This document shows positions 37,370 to 46,331 of a stretch of DNA of 64,000 bases, in pieces. The notes beneath the pieces are model-generated. The model made no database searches. It was not told the DNA's origin and was given only the letters and a program-made list of their open reading frames with translations. Position 1 is the stretch's first letter; every line of letters begins with the position of its first letter. The DNA lies in contig CAVUHC010000006.1 of the NCBI GenBank assembly GCA_963741135.1, positions 1,054,001 to 1,118,000 of the forward strand, in the 5' to 3' direction. The position numbers and the translations under genes were made by a program. The DNA comes from Gp6-AA40 sp963741135. Its GTDB lineage: Bacteria; Acidobacteriota; Vicinamibacteria; Vicinamibacterales; UBA2999.

Positions 37370-38545
37370 ATGCGAAGGCTTACCCTTTCCCTGACCGCCT
37401 GGTTGATCGTCCTGTTCGGCTTCACATTGCTGACCCCTCCCGCTTCGCTCCAGCAGAGAGGTGGCGACTCCATCTCTGCGAAGGGCGGAGTTGGCGACAT
37501 CGCCGGCCAATACGAGATCCCCGATCCAAACTGGCCGCAATGGGCTCATCCGTACCCGAAGCCGGGCTACATCTGGGGCTCGCAAGGTGGCGTGTTCGCG
37601 GAGTCGCCGAATCGAATCTATCTGGCAAACCGCGGCGAGCTGAAGCTTCCGGCGAACGTCCCGAATAATTTTCCCGGCAATTGGGGATTCTTCAACCAGA
37701 TGGCGGCCACGCAGCCGATCGCCAACATGGTCAACTGCATCGTCGTGGTCGATGGCAACGGGAAGTTGATCGAGGCGTGGAATCAGTGGGACAAGCTTTT
37801 CGAATGGGGCCGCGGGCCACACCAGGTCTACATCAGTCCGTACGATCCTGAGCGGCACGTCTGGGTGGTCGACGACATGCGACACGTGATCTTCCGGTTC
37901 ACGCACGACGGCAAGACGCTGGTGCAGACGATCGGCGTGCTGGATGAATTCGGCGAGAACGACGACCTCACTCGCTTCCGCCGCCCGACCATGATCGACT
38001 GGCTGCCGGACGGCACCTTCTTCGTCGCCGACGGCTACGGAAACACGCGCGTGGTGAAGTTCGACAAGACCGGAAAGCCGCTGCTGAAATGGGGCACCCG
38101 CGGCACCGGACCGGGCCAGTTCAACACGCCGCACGGGATCGCCGTTGGCGGATCACCGGCGCGCGTCTTTGTCTCCGACCGGGGGAACCGCCGCATCCAG
38201 GTGTTCGACGTGAATGGCAAGTTCCTCGAGGAGTGGCCGGGCATCGCACCGCACAGCATGTTGATGAGCGCCGACGAGCACGTCTGGGCCGTCGACAGCC
38301 TCACCGACAAGATCGTCAAGTTCGATCTCTCCGGGCACGTCGAGTACTCGTTCGGGCAGTTCGGCACCAGACCCGGGTATACGTGGGCGATGCATCAGAT
38401 CTCGGCCGACTCGGACGGCAACCTCTATCTCTCCGAGGTTTTCGGGGGACGCACGCAGAAGTACCGCCCGAAGCCGGGCGCGAATCCGGCGAATCTGGTG
38501 TGGGGTCGCGCGCTGATGCCAATGGCCGGCGCCCGCAGCAACTAG
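37370..38545 (+). CDS. Secreted NHL-repeat beta-propeller protein
   Basis: ATG 37370 follows agaggg. The 391-residue product has a signal peptide (LTAWLIVLFGFTLLTPPASLQQ) and a six-bladed NHL propeller: repeated blocks such as GPHQVYISPYDPERHVWVVDD, TMIDWLPDGTFFVADGYGNTRVVKFD, PHGIAVGGSPARVFVSDRGNRRIQVFD and HQISADSDGNLYLSEVFGGRTQKYRP. Propellers of this group resemble peptidyl-amidoglycolate lyase, but the metal ligands cannot be confirmed by eye. The protein at 43477 is a paralogue with the same start (ESPNRIYLAN / ESPNRVYLLN) and end (GANPANLVW / GANPAYLIG). Confidence 0.8.
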   Translation: MRRLTLSLTAWLIVLFGFTLLTPPASLQQRGGDSISAKGGVGDIAGQYEIPDPNWPQWAHPYPKPGYIWGSQGGVFAESPNRIYLANRGELKLPANVPNNFPGNWGFFNQMAATQPIANMVNCIVVVDGNGKLIEAWNQWDKLFEWGRGPHQVYISPYDPERHVWVVDDMRHVIFRFTHDGKTLVQTIGVLDEFGENDDLTRFRRPTMIDWLPDGTFFVADGYGNTRVVKFDKTGKPLLKWGTRGTGPGQFNTPHGIAVGGSPARVFVSDRGNRRIQVFDVNGKFLEEWPGIAPHSMLMSADEHVWAVDSLTDKIVKFDLSGHVEYSFGQFGTRPGYTWAMHQISADSDGNLYLSEVFGGRTQKYRPKPGANPANLVWGRALMPMAGARSN

Positions 38546-38557
38546 CGACATGTGCGG

Positions 38558-38600
38558 GGCGAGCCTTTCAGGCTCGCCTCGCGAACCCGTAGGGTTCGCG
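38558..38600. repeat. Paired-hairpin palindromic element
   Basis: Hairpin 1 is ggcgagcct-ttc-aggctcgcc; after tc comes hairpin 2, gcgaaccc-gta-gggttcgc. The same pair occurs inverted at 62087-62129, where hairpin 2 has gcggaccc/gggtccgc. The change is compensated on both arms. Confidence 0.75.
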
Positions 38601-38632
38601 CCGCACCCTCTCGAGTGAACGAGGACACGAAC

Positions 38633-39115
38633 ATGAAGCGAGTCGTACTGTTGTCGATGGTGCTCGCCGCCGCGCTCCCCGGAGCCGTCTGGGCCCAGGC
38701 AAAGCCGGACTTCTCGGGAAGCTGGAAGTTCACAGCGAGCACCCCTGCAAACTATCCCGGCTCGGCAGGCTGGGGCGTTCCGTCGCCGACGATCGTCGTC
38801 AAACAGAGCGCGACCGAGATCACGGTCGCGAGCGCGCAGTATGGCGGCCAGCTGACGGTCGTGTACAAACTGGATGGCAGCGACACGATCTGGGACGCTC
38901 CGTCGTCGACTCAGTCTGGTTCCACGGCGATCGTCAAGTGGAGGACGAAGGCGCGCTGGGACGGAAACAAACTGATCCTCTTCACGTGGAACACGGCCCT
39001 GAACCAGTTGAGGGACGTGTTGAGCCTCAGCGGCGGAGGGTTGACCATTGTTCGGGCGACCGAGCAACCGGGGCCATCGACCAACGCGACATTGACCTAC
39101 AGCAAGGGATCGTAA
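38633..39115 (+). CDS. Small secreted lipocalin-like protein, function unknown
   Basis: ATG 38633 starts a signal peptide (VVLLSMVLAAALPGAVWAQA); the upstream open frame is made of the palindromic element. The mature part of about 140 residues begins KPDFSGSWKF, a frequent opening of bacterial lipocalin-like domains, and alternates strands (EITVASAQYGGQLTVVYKL, IVKWRTKARWDGNKLILF). A ligand-binding role is possible but unproven. It lies 33 bases after the palindromic element. Confidence 0.65.
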   Translation: MKRVVLLSMVLAAALPGAVWAQAKPDFSGSWKFTASTPANYPGSAGWGVPSPTIVVKQSATEITVASAQYGGQLTVVYKLDGSDTIWDAPSSTQSGSTAIVKWRTKARWDGNKLILFTWNTALNQLRDVLSLSGGGLTIVRATEQPGPSTNATLTYSKGS

Positions 39116-39162
39116 CGCCGTCGTGGACTCGAGGGTTGATTGATTGCCCGTACAATCCTGAC

Positions 39163-39678
39163 GTGCCTGTTGCCGACTTCTCATCCATCGCACGCGCGGT
39201 TGTGCGCTGCCTATCTCGGCGACGCGAGATCCAGGCAGCCTACATCTTCGGTTCCGTTGCACGAGGACGCGCCCGGCCGGACAGCGACATCGATGTCGCT
39301 GTGCTCGTCAGTCCGCAGGCTCGAGGCGTCGATCCACTGGCGTATCGCCTGGGACTCATGGCCGAACTGGGCTCGGCCCTGCGGCGCCCGGATGTTGAGG
39401 TGGTGGTTCTCAACGACGCGCCACCCTTGCTTGCGCATCGCGTGCTCTCGCAGGGACGCCTCGTGCACGAACGATCCGCATCCACGCGCATCCGCTTTCA
39501 GGTGCAGACGGCGAACCGGTACGCTGACCTCATCCCGCTGTACGAAACACACATTCGCTATCTGAAGAAACAGGTCGGGAAGCAGCGGAAGTCGCGGCCT
39601 CGGTCCACGCGTCCGGCGCAGGCGCGAAAGGCGAGGGGCAGAAGAGGGACATGCGCTTCGCCGTGCATGGGCGCCTGA
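39163..39678 (+). CDS. MNT-type nucleotidyltransferase, orphan
   Basis: A GTG start at 39163 lies 7 bases after a TACAAT hexamer. The 171-residue protein has the minimal nucleotidyltransferase signature GSVARG...SDID (G30, S31, Asp42, Asp44) and the following VEVVVLNDAPPLLAHRVLSQGRLVHE block of MntA-type proteins, which AMPylate and neutralise HEPN toxins. No HEPN gene is present next to it. After about residue 138 the sequence becomes very basic and loses family likeness; in the +2 frame a coherent stretch ends at 39762, so a frameshift near 39570 is possible. Confidence 0.7.
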   Translation: MPVADFSSIARAVVRCLSRRREIQAAYIFGSVARGRARPDSDIDVAVLVSPQARGVDPLAYRLGLMAELGSALRRPDVEVVVLNDAPPLLAHRVLSQGRLVHERSASTRIRFQVQTANRYADLIPLYETHIRYLKKQVGKQRKSRPRSTRPAQARKARGRRGTCASPCMGA

Positions 39679-39761
39679 ATTTCACCAGCGAGCAGGCCGA
39701 ACTGATCCGAACCAGGCTCCTCGCCCTGCTCGCTGACACACAGTCACTTGATTCGAAGTGA
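39651..39761 (+). CDS. Possible small ORF or frameshifted tail
   Basis: ATG 39651 opens a 36-residue frame (MRFAVHGRLNFTSEQAEL... LLALLADTQSLDSK) that overlaps the end of the nucleotidyltransferase gene. It may be the true C-terminus of that gene after a frameshift or a separate small gene. No RBS was seen. Confidence 0.25.
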   Translation: MRFAVHGRLNFTSEQAELIRTRLLALLADTQSLDSK

Positions 39762-39798
39762 CCCAAAAGGGTTGGACGACCAGACCCTGAACCAGCGC

Positions 39799-41733
39799 TC
39801 AAGGCTTGAACACATATCCGGGTGGACCATTCAGATAGTACGCACCCAGGCTCGTAATCTTCTCCATGTCCGGATACAACACGCCGATGGCGGGCGCGTT
39901 TAGGCTCCCTCGCGGCGAATACCAGATCGCCCCATCCTTCGTAACCTGGATCTTGGGTGTGTCCGCCGTTTTCTGCGGTTTCGGGTACCACGTAAACGTT
40001 GCGTCTTTAGGATTGAACTTCCACAACGCCGCAGCGCTTCCGCCGGCATCGGCGCTCCAGATGTTGCCCTCCGCGTCCTGAGCCACGTCGTACGGCTGCG
40101 CGTTCTGTCGTGGAATGGTGTACTCGGTCATCTTGCCGATGGTCTGGTCTAACTTGACCAGCTTGCCCGGGCGCTTCCCAGCCGACCAGATGCCGAACCA
40201 GATGTTGTTTTGCGCATCCACATTCAGTCGTCGGACGTGTCCTGGATACGTCGGTGGCGTAAAGGTGGTCCACTCGTTGTTGCGCGTATCGAACTTCACG
40301 ATGTTGCCCGAGTCCCACAGCGCCATCCAGATGTTGTCGTTCCGGTCCGCGACGACGCCGTACACGATGGCGTTGTGGGTCGGGAGTGGAAACACCGACA
40401 CCTTCTTGGTCTCCCGGTCGTATTTGCTCAGCGCGCCGCCCATGATCCAGCCGACGTAGATGTTGTCCTTGGAATCGAAGGCCAGCGACTGCGTCCATTT
40501 GATCGGGTTTCGGACGACGTTGTCGGGATCGAGTGGAATCAGCTGCTCGAATTTCTCGGTCTTCGGATTGAATCCAAGCAGACGCTTCGTGTTCGATGAC
40601 TGCACGCCCGAGTGTTCCGGCAGCCAGATCATGCCGCTACGGTCGATGTTCACCTCGTGAATGCCGTTCTTGGGGTCTGGCAAGACGAATGACTTTTGCT
40701 CGCCCGTGCGCGGGTCCAGCTTCACCAATCGATGTGGATACCCGCGGTCGGTCAGCCAGACGTTGCCGTCCTTATCGAAGCGCACATCCTGACCGACACG
40801 CCTGCCGATAAACGAACCCTTGAGCGTGTTGAATTCCGGCGAATTCGTCGCCTCGCCTGGTTTGTCCGGAGTCAGGTAATACTCGACGTACATCGCCTTG
40901 GCGAGCTTCGCTTCGTCGACGGCCATTTCCTGATCGATCCGGACGGCGCGAGGCTTCTTGTCATTGCCAAAGTTCTTCACCAGGTACGCCAGCAGGACCT
41001 CACGATCCTCCCGCGAGAAGCGCAGTGCCGAGGCCCTGAAGCTGAGCAGCCCTTCGGCATACGCGCCGGCAGGGCGGTCGAAGAGCGTCTTGCCCTGCAT
41101 GAAATCGATGCGAGTGTTCCAGGCGGCGACGCCTCCCGGCCTGGAAGAGAGGAAGTTTTCGCCGTGGCAGACCATGCACGTTCGTTCGGCCACCTCGCGC
41201 CCTGGTCCCGGCGGATACACCTCGTCGTAGCTCTGCTCCTCCCTCACGAGCGTATCGGTGCTCGCCTCGGTCTCGAGCGCGTTGATCAGCGTACGCGCTG
41301 AGGCCCCGGCAGACGAGCGGAGCGAGAGGGTCAGCTTCGGATTGTCTCCGGCCTTCAGGACCACTTTCTGAACGTCGGACTCGAAGCCTTTCGTCGCGAC
41401 GCTGATCTCGTAGTTTCCAGGAAACAACGGCGTCGCTCGAAACTGTCCCGCATTCGTGTACACCATGTACAGAATCCGCTTGTCCACGTTGCGCACGGAG
41501 ACCTGCGCGGCTTTGAACGGGGCAGTCGACGTGACCGTTCCTGACAGACTGGCCGTTCCAGGGAAGGCAACGGTCTGCGCGGTGGCGGGTGTCGCGGCCA
41601 CCCATCCGCTCACGCCGAACACCACGTATGCGGCCACAAGACTCCCGGCAACAGCCGTCACCAGGAGCAAGGCTCGGATGGCGGTTGCCGGCCGGTAACG
41701 AAGCAAACGGGCGATGTTCGAACGGCTCATCAT
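39799..41733 (-). CDS. Cytochrome c-Vgb-like beta-propeller fusion
   Basis: ATG 41733 follows GGAGGCACG; the frame upstream is not coding. The 644-residue protein has an N-terminal membrane anchor (about 20-40), a carboxypeptidase-regulatory-like domain (about 58-138; ASLSGTVTSTAPFKAAQVSV), a cytochrome c-like segment with one haem site CMVCH (186-190), and a seven-bladed propeller like virginiamycin B lyase (about 300-644; FDKDGNVWLTDRGYPHRLVKLD, VNIDRSGMIWLPEH). Fusions like this are frequent in Acidobacteriota and are not antibiotic resistance genes. It probably binds or oxidises a substrate in the periplasm. Function otherwise unknown. Confidence 0.75.
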   Translation of the reverse strand: MMSRSNIARLLRYRPATAIRALLLVTAVAGSLVAAYVVFGVSGWVAATPATAQTVAFPGTASLSGTVTSTAPFKAAQVSVRNVDKRILYMVYTNAGQFRATPLFPGNYEISVATKGFESDVQKVVLKAGDNPKLTLSLRSSAGASARTLINALETEASTDTLVREEQSYDEVYPPGPGREVAERTCMVCHGENFLSSRPGGVAAWNTRIDFMQGKTLFDRPAGAYAEGLLSFRASALRFSREDREVLLAYLVKNFGNDKKPRAVRIDQEMAVDEAKLAKAMYVEYYLTPDKPGEATNSPEFNTLKGSFIGRRVGQDVRFDKDGNVWLTDRGYPHRLVKLDPRTGEQKSFVLPDPKNGIHEVNIDRSGMIWLPEHSGVQSSNTKRLLGFNPKTEKFEQLIPLDPDNVVRNPIKWTQSLAFDSKDNIYVGWIMGGALSKYDRETKKVSVFPLPTHNAIVYGVVADRNDNIWMALWDSGNIVKFDTRNNEWTTFTPPTYPGHVRRLNVDAQNNIWFGIWSAGKRPGKLVKLDQTIGKMTEYTIPRQNAQPYDVAQDAEGNIWSADAGGSAAALWKFNPKDATFTWYPKPQKTADTPKIQVTKDGAIWYSPRGSLNAPAIGVLYPDMEKITSLGAYYLNGPPGYVFKP

Positions 41734-41795
41734 CGTGCCTCCTCGAAACGTGAGTGAGTTGATTTCCGCATTCGACCTTCGAATGTCAAACCTGG

Positions 41796-43340
41796 TCAGC
41801 GTGACGCCGTGGCGGGGACGGGCACTTCCGCCTTGATCTTTCGGCCGTCCGATTCCGTCAGCCACCGCTCGCGCACGAGCTTATCGACCGACTGTGCAAC
41901 CTTCGCCGCATAGGTCTGCGGCGTGCCGTAGAGGGTGTTGAGACGCGCCCAATCGAATGCCACAGTGTGCCCCAGTTCGGGGCAGAACGTCTCACCTTTC
42001 GAGTTGGTGTAGTACGTCGCGGCGGGGACATCCAGATACGGCGTGCGCATCCCGCCGACGGCGTTGCCAAACATGTCGAGCACGACGCGAGCCTGCGGCG
42101 TGCCACCATTTTCGAGGGCGATACGCTCCGCCTTGGGAGGCGGCACGCCGTCACGAATCCAGCGCGTCAGGTTCGCAAACGCAGCGTCGAGCGCTACCGT
42201 GTTGATGGGCGTCTTTGCCAGCGTCTGCTCCGGTTCGCACTGATTGGCGAACGGCCAGGAGGCCAGGAATGGATACGGACTGCCGATCTTCCTGAGATCC
42301 GCGACCGACGGAATGTAGGGATAGAAGTTGGCGTCGGCGTGAGCACCCCCCGCGATCTCGTACAGGCGGTACCTGTCGCCTGGCGCATCGCTGTCTTCGC
42401 GGCGTTGGGCGTAGGTCGTCAGGATATCGGTTTGCCCGATGATCCGGATCAGGGGCACGTCCAGGTTCCGGACGATCTGTCGCGGATCGTTTGCGGCCGG
42501 CGTCGTCCCGCACCGCCGGAGACGCGTCAGCGCCGGATGCCGATGCAGAACGTACCCGTCATAGATGGGCCGGCCGTTCGCGAGCTTCACGCGTGAATGG
42601 ATGGCGGCGATATAGGTCGGCAACACACTGTCGTAGGCCGTCATGTACGCGCGCTGCACGTTGAAGCCGGCCAGTGGGCCACCTGCGCGCGCGGCTTTCA
42701 GGAGCGCGCCGACCTGGGCGAGGATGTCGTACTGGAGACCCTCCTCCCCGGGCGCGGTCAGTGGAGGACCTCCAGCGCGGCCCACGGTGCACGTCTCATC
42801 CGCCGTCGGATTCGCCAGCGACAGCGGCGCGTAGCGGGCAGCATCGTACGCCTTGAGCCCCTCGAGGTTCGCTTGGGCGAGCGTGATCAGCACAAACGCG
42901 TCGCCGTTCTCCATGAAGTAGTCATGAGACACTCCCCACGTGAATGGGAAGTCATAGCGTCGCGCAGCGTTGACAATCTCGACGATCACAGTGCCGCTGA
43001 ACCGTCCGGGGTCCGCAGGTCGCCGCAACATGATGCGCGTGGCGTATGGCGCGTTGGGCGTCTTCACGCTCACTCCGCCGCCTGCCGCCCAGTCGTAGAC
43101 GTTGGCGCGGCCGTTCACGAAGAACTCTTCCTCGACGTATCCGTGACCCGGAAGGTCGACCACGTTCTGGAGCTTGTTCGACGCCATCAGCGGATACGAA
43201 GCCGCCGTCACGGGAATCGGTCCTGTAACCGCGGGAATCGAGATGACCGTCGGAGTGTCCTGAGCGGTGGCAGGCGCGATGGCACCAATGACGACGATGA
43301 GCAGAGCCAGCGCGGCGGACGCGACGACGGAACGGCTCAT
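41796..43340 (-). CDS. Secreted alpha/beta hydrolase-domain protein (Abhydrolase_10-like)
   Basis: ATG 43340 is chosen for the signal peptide that follows (VVASAALALLIVVIGAIAPATAQD). The 514-residue product matches the 'alpha/beta hydrolase domain' family often found in Acidobacteriota: VEIVNAARRYDFPFTWGVSHDYFMENGDAFVLIT, an AYMTAYDSVLPTYIAAIH block in the place of the nucleophile elbow, PLIRIIGQTDIL and EIAGGAHADANFYPY with a candidate catalytic His. It may hydrolyse esters in the periplasm. It lies 62 bases upstream of the Vgb-like fusion gene, on the same strand. Confidence 0.75.
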   Translation of the reverse strand: MSRSVVASAALALLIVVIGAIAPATAQDTPTVISIPAVTGPIPVTAASYPLMASNKLQNVVDLPGHGYVEEEFFVNGRANVYDWAAGGGVSVKTPNAPYATRIMLRRPADPGRFSGTVIVEIVNAARRYDFPFTWGVSHDYFMENGDAFVLITLAQANLEGLKAYDAARYAPLSLANPTADETCTVGRAGGPPLTAPGEEGLQYDILAQVGALLKAARAGGPLAGFNVQRAYMTAYDSVLPTYIAAIHSRVKLANGRPIYDGYVLHRHPALTRLRRCGTTPAANDPRQIVRNLDVPLIRIIGQTDILTTYAQRREDSDAPGDRYRLYEIAGGAHADANFYPYIPSVADLRKIGSPYPFLASWPFANQCEPEQTLAKTPINTVALDAAFANLTRWIRDGVPPPKAERIALENGGTPQARVVLDMFGNAVGGMRTPYLDVPAATYYTNSKGETFCPELGHTVAFDWARLNTLYGTPQTYAAKVAQSVDKLVRERWLTESDGRKIKAEVPVPATASR

Positions 43341-43476
43341 GGCACCCCGATCGCGAGCAGCACGGCGAGTCGATGACGCATGCCGACCTCCAGCGGTCGC
43401 GGATGGTAGCACGGCTTGAACGCGTCGAGACCCCGCGTGGGTCCTGCTATATAGTCCGCTGGCGGGGAGGAGTGTC

Positions 43477-44793
43477 ATGAGCAAGACAGTAACGATGGTG
43501 TTGGCGCTGGCGGTGGGTCTGGCCGCCGGCGTTCCGTTGGGCGGTCGGTTCATGCCGTCCGTGAGAGAAGCCGCGAGTGCGCCTACGAGTTCGGCGTTTG
43601 CCTCTGTGCCGGATGCTATCGGCGCGCAGGATATCTCCGGCCCGTACGAGGTCGTCGAGGGGTGGCCGAAAGATCTCAGCACGCTTCCCGGACACGAGAA
43701 GTGGACCTATGGAGGGGCCAGGGGCATCTTCGCCGAGAGCCCGAATCGCGTGTATCTGCTCAACAGCGGAGAACTGCCGAGTATCCCGCGTCCGCAGACG
43801 AGACTGTACCGCGAGGTCGGCCCCAACGTGCAGTTCCCAATCGGCGGACTGCCGTGGCGCAACGCGAATACCGCGGCGCCTCCGGGGGCCGGAGGGTCGG
43901 GCCAGGATCCCGAGAAGGGGATGGAGCAATGGCGAGGCTCGTCGCCTCCGTACAAAGAGCTCGGTGTCGACGCCCGCTGGGAGCACGCGCTCGTCGTGGT
44001 CGACGCGCAGGGCAACATCATCGAACAGTGGACGCAGTGGGACAGCATGTTCAGACGTCCGCACTCCGTCTACGTCAGCCCGTACGACCCGCAGAAACAC
44101 GTGTGGATCGTCGACGACCACACCCACGCGATCTACAAGTTCACGAACGACGGCAAGCAACTCGTCCAGACGATTGGCACGCCGAGAGTCCCCGGAGCCG
44201 ACGGCACGCACTTCAACCGGCCGACGTTCATCGCGTGGATTCCCGACGGGAGCTTCTACGTGGCCGACGGGTACAACGGCACACGGGTCGCGAAGTTCGA
44301 CGCGCAGGGCAAGTTCCTGCTGGATTTCGGCAAGGCAGGCGAATCAGGGAAGGAAACGCGACCCGGCTACATGAACAACGTGCACGGTGTCGCCGTCGAC
44401 ATCCCGACGGGGCGTGTGTTCGTCAACGATCGCGACAACCACCGCATCCAGATCTTCGACGCGGATGGCAAATACCTTTCCGAGTGGAAGATTGCCGTCA
44501 GTCCCTCGAGCCTTCACTTCGTCCAGATCGGCGCGGATCGCACAGTGGCGGCCTTCGATCGCAATACCCACAAGATGCTGAAGTACGACCTCGACGGGCA
44601 TTTGCTGTATGCGTGGGGAACCGTCGCTGATTTCCCAGGCACGTTATGGGGCGTGCACGGCATGAGCACCGATCAGGAAGGCAACTTCTACGTGGCAGAG
44701 GTCGACGCTGGGCGTTTCCAGAAGTTCCGGCCGCGCGCCGGCGCGAATCCGGCGTACTTGATCGGAAAGCCCGTCTACTCGGCCTGGCAGTAG
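43477..44793 (+). CDS. Secreted NHL-repeat beta-propeller protein
   Basis: ATG 43477 follows ggaggag. The 438-residue product has a signal peptide (VTMVLALAVGLAAGVPLGG) and an NHL propeller (RPHSVYVSPYDPQKHVWIVDD, TFIAWIPDGSFYVADGYNGTRVAKFD, VHGVAVDIPTGRVFVNDRDNHRIQIFD). It is a paralogue of the protein at 37370, with an extra Gly/Pro-rich insert (about 125-165). A copy of its last 17 codons lies at 46277-46328. Confidence 0.8.
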   Translation: MSKTVTMVLALAVGLAAGVPLGGRFMPSVREAASAPTSSAFASVPDAIGAQDISGPYEVVEGWPKDLSTLPGHEKWTYGGARGIFAESPNRVYLLNSGELPSIPRPQTRLYREVGPNVQFPIGGLPWRNANTAAPPGAGGSGQDPEKGMEQWRGSSPPYKELGVDARWEHALVVVDAQGNIIEQWTQWDSMFRRPHSVYVSPYDPQKHVWIVDDHTHAIYKFTNDGKQLVQTIGTPRVPGADGTHFNRPTFIAWIPDGSFYVADGYNGTRVAKFDAQGKFLLDFGKAGESGKETRPGYMNNVHGVAVDIPTGRVFVNDRDNHRIQIFDADGKYLSEWKIAVSPSSLHFVQIGADRTVAAFDRNTHKMLKYDLDGHLLYAWGTVADFPGTLWGVHGMSTDQEGNFYVAEVDAGRFQKFRPRAGANPAYLIGKPVYSAWQ

Positions 44794-44823
44794 CAGGGCG
44801 AACCGCCTCGACGCTTTTGACAC

Positions 44824-44850
44824 AGAGGCCGTCGGATACCGACGGCCTCT
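44824..44850. terminator. Hairpin terminator candidate
   Basis: A perfect 12-bp stem (agaggccgtcgg with its complement) encloses ata, 30 bases after the NHL stop. There is no clear T-run, so it may be only a transcript-stabilising hairpin. Confidence 0.55.
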
Positions 44851-44860
44851 ATCTGCACCC

Positions 44861-45301
44861 TCAGTCTGAAACCTCTTCCTCTTCGAAGAACAGCTGCTCG
44901 AGCGCCATTCTTCTGATCTCCCACTCCGAGTACATCGCCTCGCCTACCACGAGGCGACACACCCCGGCCACGTCGAGTGAGACGACCGCGGTGAATTCGA
45001 CGTCAACGCCATCGCCGTGGACATGAATGCGACGTCCGGCGCGCTCGAATCTGACGAGCGCGAGGGTGGAGTCGATGGACTCCGTAACTCCCGACGCCTC
45101 GACGCGCGAGACCTCGAATTCCTCGCCGTCGACGTGGAACTCGAACGTCCACCCGTCGTCCCGGCCCAACAGGCCGAGGCCATTCCGTCGCCGGACATCC
45201 TCTTTCACGCCCGTCTGCAACCGCGCAAACATCGATGCCGCGCTGCATTTCGACTGAGCGACCACCCAGTCAAAGTCGTCCGGTGTCTGGTCCTGTGCCA
45301 T
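44861..45301 (-). CDS. Acidic protein of unknown function
   Basis: The 146-residue product has no signal peptide or membrane segment, is rich in Asp/Glu (ends EQLFFEEEEVSD) and has alternating strands (TFEFHVDGEEFEVSRVEASG, IHVHGDGVDVEFTAVVSL). I do not recognise it. It overlaps in another frame the 3' end of the DUF3604 remnant, so its first residues may be the decayed end of that gene. Expression is uncertain. Confidence 0.4.
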   Translation of the reverse strand: MAQDQTPDDFDWVVAQSKCSAASMFARLQTGVKEDVRRRNGLGLLGRDDGWTFEFHVDGEEFEVSRVEASGVTESIDSTLALVRFERAGRRIHVHGDGVDVEFTAVVSLDVAGVCRLVVGEAMYSEWEIRRMALEQLFFEEEEVSD

Positions 45302-46210
45302 GAACTCTCCCCTGGGCCCAATCCACGTGACACGAAGGTGGGTCGCTTACCGGCCGGCGCGTGCTCAGACTGCCGCCCATGGGCACGCCATGGGCGTAGC
45401 CGTTCGCCGCGAAGTCGGGACGATCGCGGTCCACTGTGCACGAAGTGCCATCCTGCGAACACGCGGACGGTCGGCCGGTCGCCGTGGTGGCGTAGACCTC
45501 CTTGCGCTTGAGCGCGTCCCAGATTCCCTCGCGGGTGTTCCCGCGCGCCACACGCCGCCGAGGCCCGCCGATTGTTCCTGCCAGACCGATACCACGGGCT
45601 TGCCGTCCTTCGTCGAGAGGAGCGGGTTCTTCCAACGCTCCGGCGACGGCAATCCGTTGGCAAACTCACCGAAGAAGTTGTCCTCTCTCTCGCTGATTAC
45701 TCCTGTATGGTTATCGCTGCCGCCGATTATGCCGAACTGGTAGGGGTTGGCTCCGAGTTTGGCTTCCAGCTCCAGTCCCAGCTTGAGCGCCGAGCGGGCG
45801 TTAATGCCTGCCAGCGCGCTGTTCGCCAACGGCTCCATCGTGCGAAGATCAACGGCCCACCACCGTTCGAAATCGGCGAATTATCGGTCGGCGAGAGGAA
45901 GGGATGCGTCTCGCTGTCACCCTTGACCTGCGTCACTTCCATGAGCGGCTCGTGGCTGATGCGCGCCTCGGCGTAGGCCCGGTCCATGGGTTTGCCTTCG
46001 AAGGTCTCCGCCGTGAACATGACGCCCGCGCTCAAGTTGGGGTTGTGCGGGATGGCCAGCACCGAGCCACCCGTCTTCTTCGCGTAGGCGTCATGTCTTC
46101 AAATATCCGCATCCTCGCTGTCGAAGAGGAAATAGGGAACGGTCTGCTCACGCGGTCGAGATTGTCGCGGAAAATGACGGTGCGATGAAGGTTCTTGCCG
46201 CCGGCGCGGA
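45270..46210 (-). pseudogene. DUF3604 protein remnant, N-terminus missing
   Basis: In three frames the minus strand encodes the C-terminal third to half of a DUF3604 protein: GKNLHRTVIFRDNLDRVSRPFP, VLAIPHNPNLSAGVMF, YAEARISHEPLMEVTQVKGDSETHPFLSP, LELEAKLGANPYQFGIIGGSDNHTG, ARGNTREGIWDALKRKEVYATT and GYAHGVPMGGSL. The N-terminal DLHxHT-type metal motif is absent, and the sequence breaks off at about 46210. Frame changes occur near 45560, 45830 and 46090. Confidence 0.7.
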
Positions 46211-46276
46211 CGTCATTCGAACGTGCAGCGCTGTGAAAAACGGTGGTTTTTCTCGCGGGAGTGGGTGCATAGTGCC

Positions 46277-46328
46277 GCGAACCCGGCGTACTTGAGCCGA
46301 AAGCCCGTCCACTCAGCCTGGCAGTAGC
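46277..46328 (+). pseudogene. Copy of the NHL gene's 3' end
   Basis: These bases encode ANPAYLSRKPVHSAWQ and a stop, against ANPAYLIGKPVYSAWQ at the end of the gene at 43477-44793 (44742-44793). The two DNA copies differ at about six positions. Nothing NHL-like precedes it, so this is the stump of a second NHL gene. Confidence 0.7.
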
Positions 46329-46331
46329 CTG

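Noticed and set aside
39163..39678. MntA/HEPN toxin-antitoxin pair
   Set aside because: No HEPN partner could be found on either side.
39799..41733. Streptogramin resistance gene (virginiamycin B lyase)
   Set aside because: Only the propeller fold is shared; the protein is a large exported cytochrome fusion.
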